Origin: Bettongia penicillata ogilbyi
Taxonomy: Eukaryota > Chordata > Mammalia > Diprotodontia > Potoroidae
Direction of reading: 5' to 3'
Length of the DNA: 64,000 nt
NCBI GenBank assembly: GCA_023548195.1
Contig: JAJHZJ010000418.1
Span: forward strand, 1,458,417-1,522,416
The notes beneath the pieces are model-generated. The model saw only the letters and a program-made list of their open reading frames with translations. It was not told the origin of the DNA and did no database searches. A program made the position numbers and the translations under genes. This document shows, in pieces, positions 56,290 to 64,000 of this stretch. The stretch's first letter is position 1, and each line of letters opens with the position of its first letter.

Positions 56290-56600
56290 CTAGCAGCACA
56301 CCCGAATGTTGACAGTTCCAAGTGGAAAATGTTGAAACATTTCATCAAGCTGAATCTTGTGGAATACCCTTTTGCTATAACTACCAGTTTCCCAAACTGT
56401 TCCAATCCTTTCAAGCCAGGAGAGAGGAATGCGGATTAAAGGTGTAACATGGATCAGTGAAAAGAAGTCTGTTTGAGTCTTTCTACTTGTAGCTGGTAGT
56501 GCTTCTTGGGTCCAGAGACATGATTTCATGTCATGCTTCTCCAACTGATTCTTGGAAGTACTCATATACTTTCTGTTTACCTGCAGCTTGTGCTCTTTGC
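56290..56600 (-). CDS. Candidate terminal coding exon, unknown gene (minus)
   Basis: On the minus strand a frame of about 103 codons begins right after a strong acceptor: 'cttttgttctttag', AG at 56602-56601. It ends at TAG (56292-56290). An in-frame TAG at 56616-56614 lies just upstream of the acceptor, so the frame opens only from the splice site. The peptide is mixed in composition, with Trp and Cys residues, and includes 'KEHKLQVNRKYM', 'VTPLIRIPLSWLERIG' and the C-terminus 'FQHFPLGTVNIRVCC'. It does not read like low-complexity or transposon protein, and no repeat family overlaps it. AATAAA follows about 20 bp after the stop on this strand. I do not recognise the protein. It could be the last exon of a minus-strand gene extending to the right, a processed pseudogene or a chance frame. 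Confidence 0.38.
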
Positions 56601-56604
56601 TAAA

Positions 56605-57530
56605 GAACAAAAGCTATTTCTAAGAAAGGAAGGATTTTGGACTGCCTGAATCTAAGGACAGAAATGTTATCTACATATGTACATAGATCATATAGCATAC
56701 ACATATATGTATATGTAATTTCATATATCCTGAGGTATTTGTAGGTAGTTCTATTTTTGCAGGGTGGGGGAAAGAAAAGGGGGAAGAGGGTAAGTTTTAT
56801 CATGTAGTTTAGGAGGGAGAGTTAGGAAAAGGGGGGATATTTGGAGAAATAGAGGAATTTAGTCTTTGAAGAAAGAAATGCCAACTGATATACAAATTGC
56901 TTATACAAACACTTGATTCACAAACAACCGATTACATAGGAATAATTACAACATGCCTCTTCCTCCTATCCATTGTAGGCTTCCCCTTACCTTGTATGGC
57001 CACAAAACTGTCCTGGATCAATAGTACCACATGGGGCAATTGTAATCCAAAGTCCCTTCCCTACCCATGTCCATTCTTCTCCTTCAGGTAGATTATGCAT
57101 ATGCAGTGGTCCCTTCTTTTTATCTGCATTTTGCCATTAATAGTTCAGTTATTTATACTTCAGGAAAATTCTTTCTCATAATCTGCATGCTCTTTAATGC
57201 CCTTCCTTCTTTCCCTTTTTCAATTTTTGCAGGATGGAAATTTGTCTTCTTTTTTTTTTCATTTTTTATGACTGAAAATGTCTTTAAAAAGCCTTAAAAT
57301 GTTGTAACAATATTGCCTGTATAAAACAAAAAAAAATCTCTATTTTTTTTGCTAAAATTAGTCATAATAATAAAATACTAAACAAGCAGAGTACAGTCTT
57401 CCACTGTCTACAACTCCTCATCATCACTGTGACTTTAAGGTATGGTCTACCATGGAAAAATTGTCTTCAAAAACCTGTATCTTGTCATGTCATGGTTTCA
57501 ACAATGAGACTCATATAGAGAGATCATTTA
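56605..57530. other. Unassigned sequence
   Basis: Short frames on both strands lack motifs. A/T-rich homopolymers near 57250 and 57330. If the exon at 56290-56600 is real, this would be intron. Confidence 0.35.
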
Positions 57531-57581
57531 TAAAGATATGTATATAGATATATACATATATATTTAGATATGTATAAAGAT

Positions 57582-57640
<59 letters not shown>
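57531..57640. repeat. (GATA)n microsatellite, about 14 units
   Basis: Perfect GATA units from about 57583 to 57640, preceded by TATA/TAGA-rich sequence from 57531. Confidence 0.95.
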
Positions 57641-57641
<1 letters not shown>

Positions 57642-57985
57642 GAAAGGAAACATATGTGTCAGTAGTAGATGACATACTCTGAACCATCTTTTTGGGGCAC
57701 TAATGATATGTCCACAATCCTTTCCATTCTTTTGGAATCTTCTGAATTTTGAGATATCTTAAAAAATCAGTCCCTGATTGTCAATAGCATTCTGTTGCTT
57801 CCAACACAGATTTCTTCTATATGTTTTATTCAGGAACAACTATTCCCCACTAAAAGGTGCCATATTTATTTACTCATGTGGCGCATCATAGACTAAGGTG
57901 TTAGCGAGATTATCCACTGTTCTATCTAGCTATTCCCACTTCCCTATGGCACCACTCATAACCCCCATAACTTTCTGGATTAAAG
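57641..57985. other. No recognisable feature
   Basis: Unique, non-coding. Confidence 0.35.
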
Positions 57986-58145
57986 TGCCCCTCTCTAACG
58001 ACAATTCCCCAATGTGTGTTATTTCCCTATAAGAAAAATTGTAAGCACTTTGAGGGCAATGACGGTTTTGCCTTTGCATTTATATTCCTAATGCCTAGCA
58101 ACAGTACATGGCATATAGTTAAATAGTTAATAAATGCTGTTTTCA
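57986..58145 (+). mobile_element. L2 3' end
   Basis: 'ttgtaagcactttgagggca', 'aatgcctagcaacagtacat' and 'agttaataaatgctgttttc'. Confidence 0.65.
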
Positions 58146-58668
58146 TTCATTTGCATATCAATTATACTTTTAAAATGGTGATAATCTGAACCAATTTTTA
58201 CTTTTTTCTATTTTCCAATGTAAGAGTCAACAACCTATTTAAATATGCCACTTTAGAGCTGGTGTAATTGCACGCTATTTTTTCTTTCCAGTGGAGCAAA
58301 ATTCAGCCTTGGAGGTTCTCCTCAAAGCATGATCCATGTGAACTGTAGTTAAGACAATAAAGATGGAAGTACAGGAGTAACTTTGTTCAACAGTCTCCTG
58401 ATTACCAAGAACAAATAAGGCTCAAAACAGGCAAACACATGATCACTTAATATTCCATTGCCAAAGAGGATGTCCTGAGTAAAGCTCAAAGAGAAAAAGA
58501 ATTCCCAGAAGAAGGTACTGTTTCTCTTGATGACATAGAGCTGATTACATATAGTATCAGAACATCATAGATTTCCTCAAAGAGAAGCATGCTTCTTAAA
58601 AATAAATGAGCCTAATAATCTACACAAGTAAAAAAAGCAATGGGAGGATTTTTAATATTGCCTGGATT
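58146..58668. other. No recognisable feature
   Basis: Unique, non-coding. Confidence 0.35.
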
Positions 58669-58835
58669 ATGAGATGCAGAGTCAGTGTGGCATTGGAGAG
58701 AGGAGGACTGGATTTGTAGACAGGAATTCCTGGTTCCCAATCTTACAACTGAAAATGACCAGTTATGGGACCTTAGGAAAGTCACCTAATTGCATAGAGC
58801 TCCAGGCACTATCTTAGAATTGACCTATAAGGAAA
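58669..58835 (+). mobile_element. MIR fragment
   Basis: 'gtcagtgtggcattggagag', 'ggacttgtagacagg'-like text and 'taggaaagtcacctaattgc' follow MIR order weakly. Confidence 0.45.
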
Positions 58836-59354
58836 AGGATGATTATTGGCAGAGAATCACATGGGCCAAATCCCAGAGCTTTCAAATATTTGCATTCTTG
58901 TATATGGACTTTGCATGAACTGCCTTTTGACTTATTCCATCAATGGATGTATGTTGGATAGGCACTGTTGGTGGACAATGAACTGGGCATAGAGTTGAAT
59001 ATAAGCAAAACCATCTAAAGCATATTTGGAAATGAAAGTTTTAAATTTAAATTTAATTAATTAATTTCAAATTAATTAAATATTTTTAATGATCTCAAGC
59101 TTTCTTCTGCTACAAAAACATATTCTTTTTAAAGCACTAACAATGTTTCAGTGATGTCATATGACTGTAATAATGAAATAATGAAATAATAAATAATCTC
59201 ATAAAGATAAAAAAAAATTAAGGTTACCTAAAGAGCAATGTAAAGATGCATAAGTGGTATAAGTAGGCTGCAGTGTATTGTCAACAATGGCTGTCACCTG
59301 AAAAATGGCATGATAGGAATCACCAAGGACCTGTATGACCAGAAAAGGTAATTG
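58836..59354. other. Unassigned, with an AATTAATT palindromic tract
   Basis: 59040-59090 consists of TTTAAATTTAAATTTAATTAA-type palindromic AT sequence. No gene. Confidence 0.4.
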
Positions 59355-59780
59355 GTCATTGAAGTGGTATAGTAGAAAGAAAACTAGGTTTGGAGTTAGA
59401 GTACCTGGGTTCAAATTTCACCTCTGTTGCTTACCACCTATGTGACCTTGGAAAATTACTTAATTTCCCTGGGTCAAAGTCTTCTAATCTGTAAATCAAG
59501 GCGTTTGGATTAAATAGCCTCAGAGACGCCTTTGGACTCTAAGCCTTCGTTTATGATCTTGGAAAAATAACTCTCTAAGTTTCAGTTTCCTTATCTGCTT
59601 GGAAAAATAACTCTCTAAGTTTCAGTTTCCTTATCTGTAAAATGAAGGATGCAGACTAAATGTTCTATAAGGCTCCTTATGACTTTTAAATCTATGATTA
59701 ATTAGTATATATTGGTATATAAAATGAGAAGGTTAGAGTAGATGGTCTAAAAGGTGCCTTGCAAGTCTAAGTCTACAATG
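59355..59780 (+). mobile_element. MIR with repeated 3' tail
   Basis: A MIR head and core (59365-59500: 'gagtacctgggttcaaattt', 'tgtgaccttggaaaattact') is followed by three successive MIR-like tails: about 59485-59557, 59598-59698 and 59715-59780. The first two are linked by an exact 40-bp tandem duplication. Confidence 0.65.
59558..59637. repeat. Exact 40-bp tandem duplication
   Basis: 59558-59597 and 59598-59637 are identical. The unit begins 'cttggaaaaataact' and ends 'tccttatctg'. Confidence 0.95.
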
Positions 59781-59797
59781 TATGGAGAGAGAGAAAC

Positions 59798-59870
<73 letters not shown>

Positions 59871-59976
59871 CAGAGAGAGACAGAGAGAGAGGGAGGGAGA
59901 GAGAGACAGAGACAGAGAGGCAGAGAGGCAGGCACACACACACACACACACACATAGAGAGAGAGAGAAAACAGAT
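59781..59976 (+). repeat. (GA)n with (GACAGA) and (CA)n
   Basis: About 150 bp of GA-rich sequence followed by GACAGA variants, CA repeats (59935-59954) and a short GA run. Source of many spurious frames on both strands. Confidence 0.95.
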
Positions 59977-60619
59977 GAGTAAACCAAGGACCTTCATGGT
60001 GTCCACAAAATATTAAATTAACTAGTAGGTATCTCATAAGTTGGATAAGTATCACCTGAAGACTTCATGAATCACACAATTTCAGAAGGCATTGGCAGAT
60101 TGTGATTTTCACTGAAGGAAAGAATATCACCATAAATGAAATCATTGATCTACCAAAATATCAAAGTGCAATAAAAACAAATCAGGGCCCCCAAGGGAGA
60201 AGCCCCTTTTGGATTTCCACGGATCCTTCACATACATCTTCATTCTTTGTTATTTTTTTGTTTTCTCCCAACCAACATTTAAAAAACAAAATAATTTTTA
60301 TTCAATACCATGCTTTTCTATTACTAGCATTGAGACTGTTTAATAACATATGTTCCTCCCAACAATCAGTATACTTTCTCCTCCCTTGGCTTCTGGGCAC
60401 TGTTTTATAATGGTTTTTGTCCTTCTTGCCTCACCAATCCTTATTGTTCCTCTTTTCTGGATCAATATCCTTCTTGGACCTTCTAAGTATAAATCATTCC
60501 CTCAGACTTTATCCTTTGTCTCTCTCTGTCTCTGTCTCTCTGTCTCTCTTCTGTCTCTTAAAAATATTCTTCCCCTTGGCAATATCTTCCATTCCTAGCA
60601 TGGCTTAAGTTGTCACCTT
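59977..60619. other. Unassigned sequence
   Basis: The right part (60350-60600) is pyrimidine-rich with a short (TCTC) run near 60521-60548. Frames there lack motifs and may be L2-related. Confidence 0.35.
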
Positions 60620-61130
60620 TTGAAAATGATTGCAAAATCTCTATCTCTAACCACAACCAATACCCAAGCTCTAGTTAGATATCACCAACTGCTTGGCAGA
60701 CATGTCCACCTGGGTCACACTGGTGCCTTAAACTTAAATCCCCAATCTTGCCCCTACTCACAACTTTCCTGTTTCTGTTGGCAGTATCCTCATTCATTCA
60801 CTGAGGCTCAAGATCTTTCCATCTTTAATTCTTCCTTCCCATTTGCTCCTATCTTCATGCAATCAGTTACCACATTCTGTTTGAATTTTCCCTTCTATTA
60901 TCTCTCCTATCTGGTCTCTCCTCTTCACTCACAACTCTATCACCTTAATTCAAGATCTCATCATCTCCTTCTTGCCTGTACCATCATTAGAGTATGTTAA
61001 TTGGTCTCACTGATTTCAATCTCTCTTTTTTCTAATATATTCCCCACACAGCTGTCAAAGTAATTTTCTTAATGCATGACTCTCAAGATATTCTGTGATC
61101 AGAGTTCTATTGTTTCCCAGTCTCCTAATA
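60620..61130 (+). mobile_element. L2 LINE fragment
   Basis: 'ctttaattcttccttcccat', 'tctcatcatctccttc'-type text, 'ttctaatatattccccacac' and 'agctgtcaaagtaattttct' match L2 coding/3' order. The 126-codon frame (60620-61000) is L2 debris. Confidence 0.6.
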
Positions 61131-61874
61131 AAGCAAACAAATATGTAAACAGGTGACACCCCCGAAACTTTCTCCTAATGATCTGGCAACTTCAGAGCAC
61201 AGGATATGCCAAATGGATGAACAATGAAAGATATGTGTGTCAGAGAAAGGGGTTGAATGGAATTTATCTTTATAGTTGGGTTCTAGTTCCCATAAAAGGA
61301 AAGAATCATGAGTATCAAAAGCATGTCTACAAGGAAGCTAAAAAAGGAAAAGGCCAGAAAGAATGGATGGAAGGCATAGCACACATAAAGTGGGTTATGC
61401 AAATGTGACTAATGAAGCAAACTACCTCAGTAAGGATAAAATCTAGGATCAGGAGTTCTATCCATCTAAGTGATTTAAATACATTAACATTAATATAGTT
61501 CATCTAGCCTTAGGGTAGTAGAATTGTTCTGATGAACTTTATATCAAAAGTCAATGCAACCTTCTAGAGAGCCTATGAAGAGAGTGATAGATGCTGCTAT
61601 TTGCCCATCCTACTGACAGTACAGTTGACCAGTTAGTCTGAAAATAGTTACCAGGTTGGTAATGTACTGATTATATTACATCTGTCCTGAAGTTTATACA
61701 AGAATAGCTTGAGCAACTCTATAATAAGAAAAGCTGTGTAGGGGGGTTACCCTTTCCATTTTGCTTTGTTTTGATCTGAATGTCTGATTTCAGTAGTGTG
61801 GGGTCCTCCTTGTACGAAACCTCCTTCTTTCAGTATAGATCAACAAAGGTTCTGCTTTTTATATTCTTTTTTTA
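61131..61874. other. Unassigned sequence
   Basis: A 76-codon plus frame (61178-61408) is Lys-rich and lacks motifs. Confidence 0.35.
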
Positions 61875-62205
61875 AAAAATTAATTTATTTGTTTTCAGTT
61901 TTCAACTATCACTTCCATAAGTTTTAAATTTTCTCCCTCCCTCTCTCCCCAAGATGGCATGCTATCTTATATAGGTTCTGCACAGACATTCTTATTAAAG
62001 ACATTTTGACATTAATCATATTGCATAGAGAAAATGAAACAAATGGGAAAAATGATGAGAAAAACTAAAACAAAACAAAACAACACAAGAGAAAATAGTT
62101 TGCTTCATTCTGTGTTCCAATTCTATAGTTCTTTCTCTGGATGTGGATGGTATTTTGTATCAAGAGTCCTTTGGAAATGTTTTAGGTCCTTGGATGCGAG
62201 TTGTA
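61875..62205 (-). mobile_element. L1 3' end (minus)
   Basis: 'aattaatttatttgttttca', 'ctatcacttccataagtttt', 'tctccctccctctctcccca' and 'agttctttctctggatgtgg'. Same type as 44395 (plus) and 29146 (minus). Confidence 0.75.
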
Positions 62206-62211
62206 ATGTCA

Positions 62212-62340
62212 AAAAACTACCTAAGCATGCTATGAAGTTAAGTGACTTGTCCATGGTCATACAATTAGTATAGATGAGAAAGAAGACTTGAATTTAGCTA
62301 TTCCTGACTGTAGATTGGGTCCTCTGGTCACTAGTCCATG
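62212..62340 (-). mobile_element. MIR fragment (minus)
   Basis: 'gttaagtgacttgtccatgg' and 'cttgaatttagctattcctg' are the inverted MIR/MAR1 end. Confidence 0.6.
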
Positions 62341-62409
62341 TGCTTCTCAAACCTCTTCCATCATATCTCAATTCTGACAAGACTGACTTCCGTGAGCAAA
62401 TTTCTCTGC

Positions 62410-62600
62410 CTAGTATATATATACACACACATATATGTATGTAAACATATACATATGTACCAGTATATGCATGTATACGCATACATATGTACACACATAT
62501 GATTATACATGTGTATATAATATGTGTGTATGTATGTGTATATATAGAGAGAGAGAGAGCGAGAGAGAGAATATATATGTGTATATATAGTCTAATATTC
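62410..62600 (+). repeat. Compound (TA/CA/TG)n and (GA)n microsatellite
   Basis: TATACACACATATATG-type sequence followed by a GA run (62547-62570) and TATATG units. Confidence 0.9.
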
Positions 62601-63390
62601 TTTCCTTAGTTAGGAATGGCAAGATAATTCCACTTTATAAGCAAACATAGATCAAATCTAATATTTGTCATGTAGACCTGAGAGAATCACCCTTGTATGA
62701 TAATGTTAAAGAAAAGATACCGAATTTTACCTCATCACCTCTCTTTTTAAACATATGAAATATTTGAGCTTGTAGGGGACAGATGACTAAGATAATATCT
62801 TTTTCACTTTTACCCTAAGTCCATCATTTTTCTGAATTTATAGTTCACCCATAATCCTTTGCATGTCAGAATCTAAACTGTTTGGGACTTTGGAAGTTTA
62901 TATCAAGGTGATTTTCTACAAGCTTTAACTTGACATAGCTTGAAACTTTTCCCAACCTTCCTATGGAATTATTATTACTGTATTATATTTTCCACTTGTA
63001 ACTGATGACATTTCTCTATGCTGCCAGGATGTGGTCTGTGAAAAAGACAGCATGGAAAATTGCCTACAGGATGCAAGTTTCTGGGTTTTTTAATGATCTA
63101 TGCAAGCAAGTAGATACTTGAGTCACCATTAGATGATGAATTATCTCTAATCATTGAATGATTGCATTTTCAATTGGTACTTAAGTGTTGTCATTTCTAG
63201 GCATGAAAGCACCTTAGCCCATGCCTATCTGATGCCAAAACATCTGGACACTGAAAATTCTAATTGATCTTCCAAATGTCTTGATTAAAGAAATCTCTGG
63301 AAACATCTAGGTAGTTCACCAAATTTCTTTTAATTTCTATACAGTTGTCTTGTTCTAGTGTTGACATGACCTTAGAATCAACTAAGTTGC
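62601..63390. other. No recognisable feature
   Basis: Unique, non-coding. Confidence 0.35.
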
Positions 63391-63480
63391 ACCATGAAAA
63401 TATTTTGTTACTTGATATAGCACCTAGAGTCATTGCACAAAGTAGGAACACAATTAGATATTTGATGACTGAATAAATGG
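63391..63480 (+). mobile_element. L2-like 3' end trace
   Basis: 'tagcacctagagtcattgca' and 'tttgatgactgaataaatgg' resemble an L2 terminus. Confidence 0.45.
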
Positions 63481-64000
63481 GCTTCCATCAGCACTGTCCT
63501 ACTAGTCACCCTGGTTTGCAGTTTTGGTGTTATCCTCAAATCTTCTCTCTCACTCACCCAGCACAGCCAATCAGTTGCCAAATCCTTTTATTTTTATCTT
63601 CATGAAATCTCCCACATCTTTCCCCTTCTTTGCACTAATACAGCCACTACCCTAGTTCAAGCCCTCTTCACCTTTCTCCTGGACTACTGCAATAGTTTCC
63701 TAATCAGTCTCCTTGCCTCCAGTCTTTCCCTGTTCTAATCTATGTTCTGCGTAGCTGTCAAGGTGATTTTGCTATAGCACAGATCTGAACATGTCATTCC
63801 CCTACTCAAAAAATCCATTGTTTCCCATTAGCTTTAGAATCAAATATAAACCCTCTGTTGGGCATTTAAAGCCCTTCACAATCTGACCCCTTCTTACCTT
63901 CCTAATCTTACACATTGCTCTCTCCCACACATTCTGCAGTCCAATCATACTGGCTATTGTTTCTTACACACAATACTTTTCTCTACTTTTTCTGTGCCTT
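63481..64000 (+). mobile_element. L2 LINE fragment, runs off the window
   Basis: 'ctctctcactcacccagcac', 'tggactactgcaatagtttc', 'agctgtcaaggtgattttgc' and 'aagcccttcacaatctgacc' follow the L2 ORF2 C-terminal and 3' region. Continues beyond the right edge. Confidence 0.8.

Noticed and set aside
57531..57640. CRISPR-like regular array
   Set aside because: Regularity comes from a (GATA)n microsatellite; there are no spacers, and the genome is eukaryotic.
59733..60055. Overlapping Ser-Leu and Arg-Glu frames
   Set aside because: Products of the GA/CA microsatellite at 59781-59976.

Overview
The window is AT-rich, CpG-poor vertebrate nuclear DNA that reads as intergenic or deep-intronic sequence. 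I infer a marsupial (Metatheria). The inference rests on dense tRNA-headed SINEs with an RTE-like tail, many MIR/MAR1-type CORE-SINEs, many L2 3' ends, several L1 3' ends of the type I associate with marsupials, a HAL1-type element that carries only L1 ORF1, and RTE and CR1/L3 LINE debris. I cannot name the species. No complete protein-coding gene, rRNA, functional tRNA, CRISPR array or bacterial-type feature is visible. Repeat family names come from recognised consensus patterns, not a database search, so subfamily labels are tentative.

Layout. 0-7 kb: an LTR-like block, an old L1 3' end split by a 495-bp solo-type LTR (1926-2420), a second LTR family (2850-3325, minus) beside probable ERV internal sequence with a three-copy tandem repeat, then L1 ORF2 debris in both orientations. 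7-16 kb: L2 and L1 3' ends, two tRNA/RTE SINEs, (GA)n and (CA)n arrays. 16-28 kb: mostly unique AT-rich DNA with MIRs, a LINE reverse-transcriptase tail at 18.1-18.7 kb, an RTE reverse-transcriptase remnant at 25.4-26.2 kb and L2. 28.1-28.9 kb: a compact unique block with more GC and CpG than its surroundings and two textbook G-quadruplex motifs. 29-41 kb: CORE-SINEs, a 370-bp compound microsatellite, a second full copy of the 0.47-kb LTR family (33433-33901, plus) and a 1.3-kb L1 3' end. 41-47 kb: unique DNA, a candidate terminal coding exon (43341-43601, plus), and CR1/L3 and RTE-like debris. 47.1-50.0 kb: a structurally complete 2.86-kb HAL1-like retrotransposon (minus strand) with 5'UTR, decayed ORF1, 3'UTR, poly(A) and a 15-bp target-site duplication. 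50-64 kb: CR1/L3, L2 and SINE fragments, a 205-bp palindromic hAT-like MITE (53747-53951), a second candidate terminal exon (56290-56600, minus), a GATA array, a tandemly duplicated MIR tail and L2 to the end.

The elements do not form a genetic pathway. What links them is retrotransposition: L1-type machinery explains the HAL1 and L1 copies, RTE-type LINEs share a tail with the tRNA SINEs, and L2-type LINEs are thought to have mobilised MIRs. The parts most likely to be more than repeats are the two ORFs that start directly at good splice acceptors and the G4/CpG-richer block at 28.1-28.9 kb. I found no convincing new biological system.
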